DNA of 64,000 nucleotides from Eubacterium nodatum ATCC 33099. GTDB taxonomy: Bacteria > Bacillota > Clostridia > Peptostreptococcales > Anaerovoracaceae. Numbering within the stretch: position 1 is the first letter of the stretch; the number at the start of each line of letters is the position of its first letter. The position numbers were made by a program, and so were the translations under genes. This document shows positions 45,512-55,000 of this stretch, in pieces. Location of the stretch: NCBI GenBank assembly GCA_000510425.1, contig AZKM01000008.1, positions 62,001 through 126,000 of the forward strand, read 5' to 3'. The notes below the pieces were generated by a model. The model was not told where the DNA came from, searched no databases, and worked only from the letters and a program-made list of their open reading frames with translations.

Positions 45512-46386
45512 AAAATGCGATAGAAGCAAAAAACCTAATAAAAAAGTACGATGAATATTATGATGACTTTGAACTTAATATCAAGAATTTCGAAGTTCCC
45601 CAGGGCAGCATTGTAGGTCTGGTGGGTAAAAATGGCGCCGGCAAAACAACCCTGATCAAATCAATCATTGGAATTAGAAAACCTGATTCCGGAGAAATAA
45701 AAGTCCTCGGTACCGTTCCCGGAACCGATGCATTTGCAGATGCTCTAAATGATATTGGCATAGTAATCAGCGATGGTAAATTTTCGTCATCCTCTTCGGC
45801 AAGAAAACTGGAAAATATAATGTCCGGTGCCTACTGCCGTTGGGATACAAATCTGTTTCAGAAAATGTTAAAGGATGCTGATATTACATATGATAAAAAA
45901 TATAAAGACCTTTCCACCGGTGCAAAGGTTAAATTACAATTTGCCTGTGCCATGGCACACAAACCTAAGCTTTTGATACTGGACGAACCCACCAATGGAC
46001 TTGACCCTGTAGCACGGTCAAATTTCAACGATAGACTCTGGGAATTCACAAGAGATGAGCAAAACAGTGTCTTAATTTCTTCACATATTGCAACGGATCT
46101 TGAAAAAATATGCGATTACATAGTTTTCCTTGAAAAGGGGAAAATACTAATCGCAGAAGAAAAGGATAGAATTATAGAAAGATACGGCATTATAAAGGGG
46201 TCCAAAGAAGAAATAGATACTTTGTTAAATAAGTTAAAAGAAATATCTCCCGATACTTTTCCTGTCAAAAAAGTCACCGAAGAAAAATATCATGTTTCAG
46301 CTCTGGTGGACAGGAAACAGATGCCTACAGATATTGAGGTTATTACAATAGGATTAGAAGACATTTTCGTCATGATGACTAAATAA
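45508..46386 (+). CDS. ABC transporter ATPase of the GntR operon
   Basis: 292 residues from the ATG at 45508, which overlaps the GntR stop (ATGA) and has GGGAGGA upstream. Walker A GKNGAGKTT, signature LSTGAKVK (Ser-Thr in place of Ser-Gly), Walker B LLILDEPTNGLD, H-loop ISSHIATDLEKI. Similar ATPases (YtrB, BcrA-like) drive ABC-2 permeases. Permease genes follow. Confidence 0.9.
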   Translation: MKNAIEAKNLIKKYDEYYDDFELNIKNFEVPQGSIVGLVGKNGAGKTTLIKSIIGIRKPDSGEIKVLGTVPGTDAFADALNDIGIVISDGKFSSSSSARKLENIMSGAYCRWDTNLFQKMLKDADITYDKKYKDLSTGAKVKLQFACAMAHKPKLLILDEPTNGLDPVARSNFNDRLWEFTRDEQNSVLISSHIATDLEKICDYIVFLEKGKILIAEEKDRIIERYGIIKGSKEEIDTLLNKLKEISPDTFPVKKVTEEKYHVSALVDRKQMPTDIEVITIGLEDIFVMMTK

Positions 46387-46396
46387 GGAGTTTGCT

Positions 46397-47035
46397 ATGT
46401 TCAGATTAAATTTACTTATCTTCAACAGAATACGAGCAAAAGAAAATAAATATTTCGATTCTTTCCTTACTGCTTTTGTTTTTTTACTTTTAGGCGGTCC
46501 ATTGGGCTTCATTGCTTTTGGATACCTCATCTATGCCCTTAGTTTCAGTTATACGGGAATAATCTTTTTTGAGAAAGACCATGATGTTGAAAGTCATGAG
46601 GAGATATTTTTTCTCCCGTATAAAAAAGTGGATTATGTGAAAGCATGTTTTCAAAATGTGTTTTTCCTTATTATGTTGGTATTCCTTGCTTTACTGGTAC
46701 TTAATTCAATGATTCAACCTTGGGAGAACTCCGATTTAATATATCTGCTTGGAATAAAAACTTTTAAATTTTATTTTATTTGCATTGCCATCGTACTTAT
46801 AATCCTGGGAGGATTGCAATATCTGGCATCTACAGGGCTCACATCCAAAGTATTGACTAATCCCCGTCTTATACCTGTGGGCTTTGTTATCTCAGGACTC
46901 ATTGCAGTTACATTGATGATAACCCTCAATATAAAAATTACGAAACAGGTATCTGCCGTGGCTATGATACTTTCTGTAATTATATATTTTGCTTTCTATG
47001 TTTCCAGCATAAAGAAAACGCAAAAAAGAAGTTAA
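46397..47035 (+). CDS. ABC-2 permease-like membrane protein
   Basis: 212 residues, six membrane segments and short loops. The layout fits the ABC-2 permease (DUF/ABC2_membrane_5 type) that partners small ATPases in GntR-led operons. The intracellular motif HEEIFFLPYKKVDYVKA near residue 65 resembles FLPxxRxxxVxxK of these permeases. AAGGAG precedes the ATG. The next gene encodes a similar protein, so the permease may be a heterodimer. Confidence 0.75.
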   Translation: MFRLNLLIFNRIRAKENKYFDSFLTAFVFLLLGGPLGFIAFGYLIYALSFSYTGIIFFEKDHDVESHEEIFFLPYKKVDYVKACFQNVFFLIMLVFLALLVLNSMIQPWENSDLIYLLGIKTFKFYFICIAIVLIILGGLQYLASTGLTSKVLTNPRLIPVGFVISGLIAVTLMITLNIKITKQVSAVAMILSVIIYFAFYVSSIKKTQKRS

Positions 47036-47061
47036 CAAATTAGAAAGTCAAATCAGAAAAC

Positions 47062-47090
47062 AGCCGGGAAGATATTTCCAAAACCCGGCT
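47062..47090 (+). other. Hairpin between the two permease genes
   Basis: Stem agccggg (47062-47068) / cccggct (47084-47090), 15-base loop. No T run follows. It could stabilise or attenuate the mRNA ahead of the last permease gene; not a standard terminator. Confidence 0.45.
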
Positions 47091-47139
47091 ACGAAAAGCT
47101 CAGTTACTCAAAGTAATTTCAACAGAATCGGAGAATATT

Positions 47140-47796
47140 ATGGATAAAATAAATAATATAATATGGCAAAGGATAATTCGAGAAGAAAAATGGCTATTCA
47201 TCAGCTCGTTTTTTACTTCTATAATAATTGCATCAGTATTAAATAAGATGCCGCTTGTTTCTATATATTTGTACCTACTACATGCAAGGTTCGGTACGGA
47301 ACACCTCAGTGAACTGAATAATACTGAATTTAAATTGACTGATGAATATCTTCTATTTCTGCCGGTCAGGAGAAAAGAACTGATAAAGGGCTACTTCATA
47401 TATATTTCTATTACCATGTTATATACCGCAGGATTATTGAGCTTGTACTTTAAGCTTTTTGAGTCAATATTTGATTCAGACTCATTTTATAGTCACTACT
47501 TTGACCACAGTTCAATTATATTCATACTATCACCTGCTATAGCCCTTATAGTCGTTGGTATATTACAGATTATAGCTGTATCTGGTCTGAAAACATTAAT
47601 CGTCAGAATCATTTCTATGGCGATTTATACCGTAACATTTATAATTGCTCTGTTAATATCTTCTTCGGAAAGAAAATATGCTAACCTGACTGACGAACAG
47701 ATAGTTATTACAGTTTTAACCTCTTTAGCAATTTACTATATCATTTATAAAATTGCCCTCTTAGTATCAAAAAAGACAATGAAATATCCCAAGTAA
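47140..47796 (+). CDS. Second ABC-2 permease-like membrane protein
   Basis: 218 residues with about six membrane segments. TDEYLLFLPVRRKELIKGYFIY near residue 65 is the same cytoplasmic motif as in the preceding gene, so both are distant paralogues. Separated from it by a 104-base gap containing a hairpin. GGAGAA precedes the ATG. Probably the last gene of the GntR operon, convergent with cbiL. Confidence 0.7.
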   Translation: MDKINNIIWQRIIREEKWLFISSFFTSIIIASVLNKMPLVSIYLYLLHARFGTEHLSELNNTEFKLTDEYLLFLPVRRKELIKGYFIYISITMLYTAGLLSLYFKLFESIFDSDSFYSHYFDHSSIIFILSPAIALIVVGILQIIAVSGLKTLIVRIISMAIYTVTFIIALLISSSERKYANLTDEQIVITVLTSLAIYYIIYKIALLVSKKTMKYPK

Positions 47797-47815
47797 TAAT
47801 CTTTCTCCGGAGATT

Positions 47816-48505
47816 TTATTTCTCAGGGTTTTCCTTTGCAATAATAAGTGAAAAATAACCGGCATTATCCGGAATATCATCAACACTAAAATAACGGTGT
47901 TCATTTTCCAGGCCGCAGTTCTCCACCATAGTAACTTTTCTTCCGCTGTTTGCAAGGATTTCTTTTACTGCTGTCATTTGCCTTCCGCTTTTCATAAGCA
48001 CATAGTTGCCCTTTAAATCAAGTTTATCACCAAGCTGATGAACTGCCGGAATAACATGGAAAGGCTCCTGCCATTCACTGATTGGAATCCCCAGAGTTGC
48101 AGCTGCCGCACAGAAGGAAGTGATTCCGCTGATGTAACCTGTCTCAAAACCGTCAGCCTTAACCAGTTTTTCCACATAGGAGTAGGTTGAATAAACTGTA
48201 GGATCCCCCAGGGTTATGAATCCCACAGACTTGCCCTGCTCCAAACATGCTTCTATGGAGTCTGCACCTTTTCTGTGATCCTTTTCAATCTGCTCTCTAT
48301 CCAAAACCATCGGCATATAAATCGGCAGAAGTTCCTTATCTGCAATTTCGGGAACAGCCTGTACCGCAATTTTATATGCTGTGGTTTCCTTAACATCTTT
48401 TCCCGGTGCAGCGATAATGTCAACTTCAGTCATCATTTTGACCGCCTTCAGTGTAATATGCTCCGGGTCTCCCGGACCGATTCCAATTCCGTACAAAATA
48501 CCTTT
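47816..48505 (-). CDS. cbiL: Cobalt-factor II / precorrin-2 C20-methyltransferase
   Basis: SAM-dependent methylation at C20 of cobalt-factor II in cobalamin synthesis. 229 residues from the ATG at 48505 (AGGAAAAATGAA upstream). LYGIGIGPGDPEHITLKAVKMM, VGFITLGDPTVYSTY, ISGITSFCAAAATLGIPISE and VLMKSGRQ match CbiL/CobI. Follows the cobA/hemD gene after 189 bases on the same strand. It uses the product of CbiK, which is encoded 6 kb away. Confidence 0.92.
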   Translation of the reverse strand, partial: KGILYGIGIGPGDPEHITLKAVKMMTEVDIIAAPGKDVKETTAYKIAVQAVPEIADKELLPIYMPMVLDREQIEKDHRKGADSIEACLEQGKSVGFITLGDPTVYSTYSYVEKLVKADGFETGYISGITSFCAAAATLGIPISEWQEPFHVIPAVHQLGDKLDLKGNYVLMKSGRQMTAVKEILANSGRKVTMVENCGLENEHRYFSVDDIPDNAGYFSLIIAKENPEK

Positions 48506-48694
48506 CATTTCATTTTTCCTGCAAAACACAAAGTTCTGCACACTCCTTTCCTAAAACCTTAACAAGTTCAATCTACATTTTTAAAAAATTTGTATGGCTT
48601 TGATTATGTTTCGTATTGCCCGTTATTATAATCAATCTATTGTTTGATATATTTTATGTCGGTCTATGATTATAAAAACAAATGCCACCTAAAA

Positions 48695-50152
48695 TTATAG
48701 TTTCTCTGCTTCACATATAATTTCCAGGATTCCTTTTACAGAATGTTCCCCTGCCGATAAAAATTTTCTGTCTACATGAGTCCTTAATTCTTTTGCAGTT
48801 ATATCACCTATACATACAACTTGGGAATTTTCAGGAATCTCATGACCTGATAAAAACGACTTAATCCCCTGAGCACTTGCAAATACTATATAATGACAAT
48901 CTCCGATTCTTTCATCATCACCTTTCTTTCCTGGGACAAATTTCGTATCGTATATTTTTATGTCATCAAATGATACTCCTGCATTTTCAAGTTCTTCTGT
49001 AAGTTCAACAGAGCCTTTTTCTGCTCTCAAAATAAGGAGCCTTTCTCTCTTATCGAGTTTTCTCGCAATCTCTTTGCCAAGGGTTCTTGCCGTATATTTT
49101 TCGGGAACAAAATCTGCTATAATGCCCTGCCTTCTCAACTTTTCTTCGGTTCCTCTGCCTATACAGGCAAATTTCATATGCGAAATTTTTCTAATGTCAA
49201 TATCTCTTACTTTAAGCTCATCAAAGAATATATCAATGCCGTTTGCACTTGTGAATATAATCCAGTCGTACTCTGAAAAATCATTGGGAATGTTCTCCGC
49301 TTTCTTCTCTAAGCTCAGAGTTTCAACGGATTCCACGAATGCACCTTCCTCTTCCAAGGCGGTCTTCAGACGGCTCATAAAGGACATCGTTCCTGTAATA
49401 CAAACTCTTTTGCCTGAAAGTTTTTCATCACCTTTGCTTTCCATATGAAATCCCGCAACTTCCCCTACTACCAGAATCCCCGGTGTCTCTGCCCTCTGCC
49501 TTACTGCTTCTTCTGCTATGGTGCCTAAGGTTCCGTCAATTCTTCTCTCTCGTCCGGAAAAGCCTCTGCAAACTATTGACGCAGGGATTTTCGCAGGTTT
49601 TCCGCATCTGATGAGTTCCGATGTTATTTCACTCAGACTGTTCAGTCCCATAAGAAAAACCAATGTGCCTCTCATCTTTGCCAATGCAGAATAATCCTCT
49701 TTCATATCGGTTGCCGTATGCCCTGTAATAACTGTAAATGATTGTGCCATCTTTCTGTGAGTTACGGGAATACCCAAACTTTCAGGAACTGCAATGGAAG
49801 AGCTTATCCCGGGGATAAGACGGCAGTTAATTCCCTCGGCTTCCAATGCCAGATATTCCTCTCCGCCTCTTCCGAAAACAAAACTGTCACCGCCCTTTAG
49901 GCGAACCACTCTTCTTCCTGCTTTTGCTTCATCTATTAAAATCCGATTTATCTCTTCCTGTGTTTTGCTGTGTTTTGCATAGCGCTTTCCTACATAAATT
50001 TTCTTGCAGTCAGAAGGAGCATAGCCTAAAAGCTCATCATCTATCAAGTCATCATAGACCAGAGATTGTGCACCTTCAATTGCTTTTACTCCCATGATGC
50101 TTATAAGTCCTCGACCGCAGCCTGCACCTACCAGCTTAACTGTTCCTTTCAT
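48695..50152 (-). CDS. cobA/hemD: Fused uroporphyrinogen-III C-methyltransferase and uroporphyrinogen-III synthase
   Basis: 485 residues, two enzymes in one chain. Residues ~1-245 are SUMT (VGAGCGRGLISIMGVKAI, VRLKGGDSFVFGRGGEE, PGISSSIAVPESLGIPVTHR), which makes precorrin-2; residues ~250-485 are HemD (VCITGTMSFMSRLKTALEEEGA, DWIIFTSANGIDIFFDEL, IVFASAQGIKSFLSG), which closes hydroxymethylbilane to uroporphyrinogen III. This fusion is common in Clostridia. It starts two bases after hemC ends and has its own GAGG site. Confidence 0.94.
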   Translation of the reverse strand: MKGTVKLVGAGCGRGLISIMGVKAIEGAQSLVYDDLIDDELLGYAPSDCKKIYVGKRYAKHSKTQEEINRILIDEAKAGRRVVRLKGGDSFVFGRGGEEYLALEAEGINCRLIPGISSSIAVPESLGIPVTHRKMAQSFTVITGHTATDMKEDYSALAKMRGTLVFLMGLNSLSEITSELIRCGKPAKIPASIVCRGFSGRERRIDGTLGTIAEEAVRQRAETPGILVVGEVAGFHMESKGDEKLSGKRVCITGTMSFMSRLKTALEEEGAFVESVETLSLEKKAENIPNDFSEYDWIIFTSANGIDIFFDELKVRDIDIRKISHMKFACIGRGTEEKLRRQGIIADFVPEKYTARTLGKEIARKLDKRERLLILRAEKGSVELTEELENAGVSFDDIKIYDTKFVPGKKGDDERIGDCHYIVFASAQGIKSFLSGHEIPENSQVVCIGDITAKELRTHVDRKFLSAGEHSVKGILEIICEAEKL

Positions 50153-50154
50153 AA

Positions 50155-51009
50155 TTAACCTCTAAAAATTTCTTTCTTTATTGAAGCACATAACTCATCA
50201 CTGTTCAGATAAGAACCCTTTTTCTCACTTCTCTCACCTTCAAACATGGCAGAAAGCACTAATTCATCACCGTGAATTTCTGAGTGAATTCCAACTGCCA
50301 TGGAACAATCCGCCTCCATCATTTTAAACAACTGCCGCTCTGCATTAAATCTTTTCCATGAGTGCTTGTGAGTTATTCTCCGAATAGCCTTTACAGTGTC
50401 TGTGTCTTCTTCTCTGCATTCTACAGCTATTATTCCCTGACACCCTGCCGGCATCATTTCTGTGGTTGAAAAGTCACGCACATTATATTCCGAAAGGTCT
50501 ATATCAAGCCTTTGCAGCCCTGCTCTTGCCAAAATAACGGCATCGTATCCACCCTCGTCAAGTTTTCCAAGCCTGGTAGTTATATTACCTCTTATTTCCT
50601 TAAATTCAGCATCGGCGTTCATTCTCCTATATTCCAAGATGCGTCTCGGGCTTCCGGTTCCGATAACCTTAAGCTCCGATTCTCCTTTCCGTGAAATCAG
50701 GCAATCTCTGAAATCCACCGCTTCCGGAACTCCTGCAATAATGAGTCCTTCTGCCAAATTATAGGGCAAATCCTTTCCTGAATGCACCGCAATGTCTGCC
50801 TCTCCTGTCAGAAGTTTTCTCTCTATCTCCCTTACAAAAAGTCCATCTCCTCCAATATCTTTGAGAGAGCTCTTTCTATCTTTATCCCCTTTAGTATGTA
50901 CGATTAGAATCTCCGTATCCACATTCAATTTATCAAGCTCATTCTGAACCTGATAGGCCTGAGCAAGGGCAAGTTTGCTACCTCTGGTTGCAATTACAAG
51001 TTTCTTCAT
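50155..51009 (-). CDS. hemC: Hydroxymethylbilane synthase (porphobilinogen deaminase)
   Basis: Joins four porphobilinogen units into hydroxymethylbilane. 284 residues, slightly short for the family. IATRGSKLALAQAYQVQNEL, VHTKGDKD, IAVHSGKDLPYNL, GTGSPRR, EIRGNITTRLGKLDEG and the cofactor Cys in MEADCSMAVGIHSE are visible. The ATG overlaps the sirC stop (ATGA). Confidence 0.95.
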   Translation of the reverse strand: MKKLVIATRGSKLALAQAYQVQNELDKLNVDTEILIVHTKGDKDRKSSLKDIGGDGLFVREIERKLLTGEADIAVHSGKDLPYNLAEGLIIAGVPEAVDFRDCLISRKGESELKVIGTGSPRRILEYRRMNADAEFKEIRGNITTRLGKLDEGGYDAVILARAGLQRLDIDLSEYNVRDFSTTEMMPAGCQGIIAVECREEDTDTVKAIRRITHKHSWKRFNAERQLFKMMEADCSMAVGIHSEIHGDELVLSAMFEGERSEKKGSYLNSDELCASIKKEIFRG

Positions 51010-51602
51010 CTATACTTTACCACAATCTTTCTGATTTCATCATCACCAACATTATTATTTTTCTCTATCAAAAGACTCATAATCTCTCGCAAAATCTTAC
51101 TTCTAAGGCTTTGCTCCTGAATTTCTTCTTTAAGTTTTGATCTTATAACACCTAACCGCAGCAATATCTCATCAATCTTTTCAGGAATAAGTCTTTCTAT
51201 TTCTTCTCTAAGGTACCTGGAATAAGCAGGACTGTACCCTCCTGTAGAAATTCCTATGGAAAGATCACCTTTCTTGATCAGGCTCGGCATATAAAAATTG
51301 CCTGCATTCGGAGCACTTGCGGAATTAACTAAAATCCCCTTCTCTATACATTTTTTTGCAATTTCTATTTCCTTCTCAGGCTTTCCCATGGCAAGAACTA
51401 CTAAATCCATCCCGTCTAAGTCCTCTTCGGAAAAGCTCTTTATTCTGACCGGAACATAATCTATATCTGACGCCTCTGCGATAACTGTAATCCTAGAGGT
51501 GAATTGCAGCAATCTGCTTATCTTTGCCTTGGCAATATTTCCGCCTCCTACAACTAAAATGTTCTTGTTGTCAATATTTTGAAAAACAGGAAATAAATTC
51601 AT
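51006..51602 (-). CDS. Precorrin-2 dehydrogenase (Met8/SirC-type)
   Basis: 198 residues. NAD-binding GGGNIAKAKISRLL, NSASAPNAGNFYMPSLIKKGDLSIGISTGGYSPAYSRYLREEIE match the CysG N-terminal family, which oxidises precorrin-2 to sirohydrochlorin. That product is the substrate of CbiK. It lies eight bases after the dihydrouridine synthase gene and overlaps hemC by four bases. Confidence 0.92.
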   Translation of the reverse strand: MNLFPVFQNIDNKNILVVGGGNIAKAKISRLLQFTSRITVIAEASDIDYVPVRIKSFSEEDLDGMDLVVLAMGKPEKEIEIAKKCIEKGILVNSASAPNAGNFYMPSLIKKGDLSIGISTGGYSPAYSRYLREEIERLIPEKIDEILLRLGVIRSKLKEEIQEQSLRSKILREIMSLLIEKNNNVGDDEIRKIVVKYR

Positions 51603-51609
51603 ATTTCGC

Positions 51610-52566
51610 CTACCCCATAATAAGTCTTTTCAGCTCGTCAATATCTGTAATTCCGTTTACAGTGCGTCTAAACTCCGCACTTCCCGGAAGACCTTTAACA
51701 TACCATCCGCAAATCTTTCGCATCTCACGAACTGCCACATAATCCCCCTTGAGTTTTTCAAGAGCTTCAAGCTGTTTCAGCATCATTTTCCGCCTTTCCT
51801 CAAGAGTAGGAGGGGGTGGAATATCCTTTCCTTCCCAAAAGCACTGCAAATCTCTGAAAATCCACGGATTTCCAAGTGCCCCCCTTCCAATCATAACAAA
51901 ATCACACCGGGTTTCCTCCATAAGGGATTTGGCCGATTCAACATCGACTACATCACCATTTCCGATTACGGGTATCTTCACCGCTTTCTTTACTTCGGCA
52001 ATTGCCTGACGGTTTACCTTTCCGGAATAGAACTGCTGTCTGGTTCTTCCGTGTACTGCAATCGCAGCACCACCTCCCGATTCTATGGCCTGGGCAATTT
52101 CAACTGCGTTGTTTTCACCTTCCGCAAATCCGATTCTAATCTTTGCGGTAACAGGCTTATCCGTGTTTTGAGATGCCGCCCTTATAATCTTTTCCACCAG
52201 TTCAGGATTCTTCAAAAGTGCCGATCCTTCTCCGTTCTTTACTATTTTAGGGACAGGGCAACCCATGTTTATATCCAGCAGAACATGTTTTCTGTCATTT
52301 AGCTTTTCCGCCGCATAAGCGATTATATCGGGCTCATGACCGAAAATTTGATATCCTGTATTGTCCTCGTCCTCGTATTGGAATAATAACTTTTCGGTAT
52401 TCTTATCGTTGTAGTACATACCCTTTGCCGATACCATTTCCGAATATGTCAAAGACGCCCCCATCTGCCGATTTATACGGCGCATAGGAGCGTCAGTTAT
52501 TCCTGCAAGGGGGGCAAGAATAAAAGGATGCTTAGGTTCAAAATTTCCGATTTTATTCATTCTCAT
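51610..52566 (-). CDS. dusB: tRNA-dihydrouridine synthase (DusB type)
   Basis: FMN enzyme that reduces uridine to dihydrouridine in tRNA. 318 residues: PFILAPLAGITDAPMRR, DINMGCPVPKIVKNGEGSALL with the catalytic Cys, TAKIRIGF, AVHGRTRQQFYSGK and MIGRGALGNPWIF. The start overlaps the coaX stop by 14 bases. The ftsH-coaX-dus order is common in Bacillota. Confidence 0.95.
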   Translation of the reverse strand: MRMNKIGNFEPKHPFILAPLAGITDAPMRRINRQMGASLTYSEMVSAKGMYYNDKNTEKLLFQYEDEDNTGYQIFGHEPDIIAYAAEKLNDRKHVLLDINMGCPVPKIVKNGEGSALLKNPELVEKIIRAASQNTDKPVTAKIRIGFAEGENNAVEIAQAIESGGGAAIAVHGRTRQQFYSGKVNRQAIAEVKKAVKIPVIGNGDVVDVESAKSLMEETRCDFVMIGRGALGNPWIFRDLQCFWEGKDIPPPPTLEERRKMMLKQLEALEKLKGDYVAVREMRKICGWYVKGLPGSAEFRRTVNGITDIDELKRLIMG

Positions 52567-53401
52567 TTGTTATCTTTTTATTCTTATCTTTTGAGCCGTG
52601 GGATGAATGTCTTCCGGTTCTGCGATTTTTCCTGTAAATCATTTCAAGCCCCTCAAGAGTTAGCAGCCTATCCACACAATCAATACAATTGACTCCCGAT
52701 TTTATCATTGTAGCAAGACCTCCTGTTGCAATAACTTTTACAGGTCTTTCTCCGGTGCTCATCTCTTCGAGCTCAGCCTTCATTTTATTTACGATGAACT
52801 CCACCATTCCCATGTGTCCGTAAACCAGACCTGACTGCATACTCTGAATAGTATTTTTGCATATTGCATGTCCCGGTTCTTCAAGCTCTACTTTAGGAAG
52901 CATAGCTGTCTTCTGGAACAGAGCCTCTGACGCAATCTTTAATCCCGGAGCAATGGTTCCTCCCAAGTACTCTGAGTTTTCGGTGATGGCACAGAAAGTA
53001 GTTGCCGTACCAAAGTCGATTATGATAAGCGGTCCGCCATATTTCTTGTAGGCTGACACTGCGTTAACTATACGATCTGCCCCAACGGTTTTCGGGTTGT
53101 CATATTTTACAATAAGTCCCGTCTTTACACCGGACTCAACTACAATCGCTCTCTTTTTGAAATACTTTTGAGACATGTGCTGCATGGTGTAAAGAACAGA
53201 TGGTACAACCGTTGAAATTATAACATCTCTAACGGCATTCATCTTTAGACCTTCATATTCAAAAAGCTGACTGACCAACATTCCGTATTCGTCGGCACTC
53301 TTGTTCGGGTCTGTTTCAATTCTCCAATTCGTCAGCAACTTCTCATCTTTAAATACGCCAAGTACGATATTGCTGTTTCCAATGTCAAATGCTAATAACA
53401 T
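52553..53401 (-). CDS. coaX: Type III pantothenate kinase
   Basis: First step of coenzyme A synthesis, potassium dependent. 282 residues, slightly longer than usual because of a charged tail (KNRRTGRHSSHGSKDKNKK). AFDIGNSNIVLGVF, TDPNKSADEYG, VGADRIVNAVSA, IDFGTATTFCAI and GGTIAPGLKIASEAL are hallmark motifs. Confidence 0.95.
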   Translation of the reverse strand: MLLAFDIGNSNIVLGVFKDEKLLTNWRIETDPNKSADEYGMLVSQLFEYEGLKMNAVRDVIISTVVPSVLYTMQHMSQKYFKKRAIVVESGVKTGLIVKYDNPKTVGADRIVNAVSAYKKYGGPLIIIDFGTATTFCAITENSEYLGGTIAPGLKIASEALFQKTAMLPKVELEEPGHAICKNTIQSMQSGLVYGHMGMVEFIVNKMKAELEEMSTGERPVKVIATGGLATMIKSGVNCIDCVDRLLTLEGLEMIYRKNRRTGRHSSHGSKDKNKKITNENE

Positions 53402-53416
53402 ATTTTCTTACCGGTT

Positions 53417-54997
53417 TTAGTTAACTACCCTTTCTAATCTCTTCAGTGCTAAGGCTATTGTGAGTCCCGGAATTACCCTATTACCTGTAATCTCCGCACC
53501 CAGAACCTCGTTAATTCTTTTCAGTCTATACTGTACGGTATTCGTATGGATTCCCATAAAGTCACTGGTTTTACTACTGTTCATTCCTGCATCCAAGACA
53601 AAGGTCTCAAGTGTTTCCAAAAGCTGTTTTGCCTTATTTTCTCCCATTTCCCTCCTGAAAGGCTCCAGGAGTTCCATGTAGTTTCGTTTCAGATAACTCC
53701 CCTGAAGCTGTAAATTGATGCAGTTTGAAACAAGGGCAAGTTCGTATTTTGTAAAAACTCTTTTATAGGGAAATACACTTTCCACAAAGGTCCATGTCTC
53801 GCTTATCAGTCTAAACGAATCTGCTGCACCTTCAATGCCGTCAAGACCTGTGGCATGGAAAATTCTAATCTTTTTGTCGTCTTCTTTCAACTTATCGAAA
53901 AGTTCTAAAACTGAAAGCTTCTGCGTAAAGACTCCTTCTGAGGGTTCTTTTCCTCTCTTTACTAAAAGTCCGTAGGACTCTTCACCTTCCAAAAGCCTTA
54001 TTATCTCTATATCATTGCTCTTTTCAAAATCTGAAATTATTCCGTTACTTTTGGAGTTTTCTATACCTTTTGCATAAAAAACGCTCATTATATTCTCTGC
54101 AACCAATTCCATTTCATCTTTTAAGGAATAGGCAAGACTCTTATTCCCCCTGATCAAAGCTTTAATCAGTTCGGCTCTGACATCCCGTTCCGGAGTGTAT
54201 TTCCACATACCCACTGCAAGTTCAATGATTTCCGCAAGTTTTGTTATCTCACCGGCAGAATAATTATCTTCATTATCTACAATCATGAGAAAATACCTTT
54301 CGCCGTCTACTGTTATGGGACCCCAGTATGTCAAAACACCGTTTACATCAATAAAAGTGTATACGCCTTCTTTCTCAACATTCTTCTCCTTACCCAGTCT
54401 GATTGCATCGGCAACTGTAGTTTTCTGTCTTGTTTCTACTGTTAAAATAGGGTTGAAATCCCTTGAAAGCATCACCACCTGGAATTCATTGCTGAGTGCC
54501 GCTTCTTTGAGTGCACTCTGAAAGCTGCTATGTCTTTCAAAATCCAGAATATGATAAATTGTGTTATTAATCAGCCCGTTCTTGAAATTCGTTCCATAGA
54601 GAAGTTTATCCATAACTTCTTCAATCACATTGGAATAGTTCGATGGGTTTTCAGCAGGAATATCTATAAGCGGAAATCCGATATTTTCAGAAAAACATGC
54701 CAGGTTTTTGCTGATTTGCGATGTACTGTTTTGCTGATTAAAAACCACCAGTGCTGCCGCACCTTTCTTAGAAAGTACCTTAATAATATTTTCTTTTTCC
54801 GCTTCCTTCTTCACATGCTTAAAAGAGGTGAGTAAAATCTGCTCTTTTATCCCCTTCAAGCTTTCTGCTTCTTTTCCGTTGACAGCATCCAAAACAGAAA
54901 TTGATCGAACTCTGTTTTCGATATTTCTCTTTCCTGATACCAGTGTGCCAGGAGTTAATGACTCCAAGCACATACAATCCTTTACTGTGACTTTCAC
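53417..54997 (-). CDS. PucR family transcriptional regulator
   Basis: 526 residues. N-terminal PucR domain (first ~130 residues), a middle GGDEF-like/CdaR segment, and a C-terminal helix-turn-helix (SKTSDFMGIHTNTVQYRLKRINEVLG). PucR/CdaR proteins govern purine or amino acid catabolism genes. Placed between ftsH and coaX, which is a common gene order in some Clostridia and suggests a link to the cofactor genes, though its target is unknown. Confidence 0.9.
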   Translation of the reverse strand: MKVTVKDCMCLESLTPGTLVSGKRNIENRVRSISVLDAVNGKEAESLKGIKEQILLTSFKHVKKEAEKENIIKVLSKKGAAALVVFNQQNSTSQISKNLACFSENIGFPLIDIPAENPSNYSNVIEEVMDKLLYGTNFKNGLINNTIYHILDFERHSSFQSALKEAALSNEFQVVMLSRDFNPILTVETRQKTTVADAIRLGKEKNVEKEGVYTFIDVNGVLTYWGPITVDGERYFLMIVDNEDNYSAGEITKLAEIIELAVGMWKYTPERDVRAELIKALIRGNKSLAYSLKDEMELVAENIMSVFYAKGIENSKSNGIISDFEKSNDIEIIRLLEGEESYGLLVKRGKEPSEGVFTQKLSVLELFDKLKEDDKKIRIFHATGLDGIEGAADSFRLISETWTFVESVFPYKRVFTKYELALVSNCINLQLQGSYLKRNYMELLEPFRREMGENKAKQLLETLETFVLDAGMNSSKTSDFMGIHTNTVQYRLKRINEVLGAEITGNRVIPGLTIALALKRLERVVN

Positions 54998-55000
54998 AGC

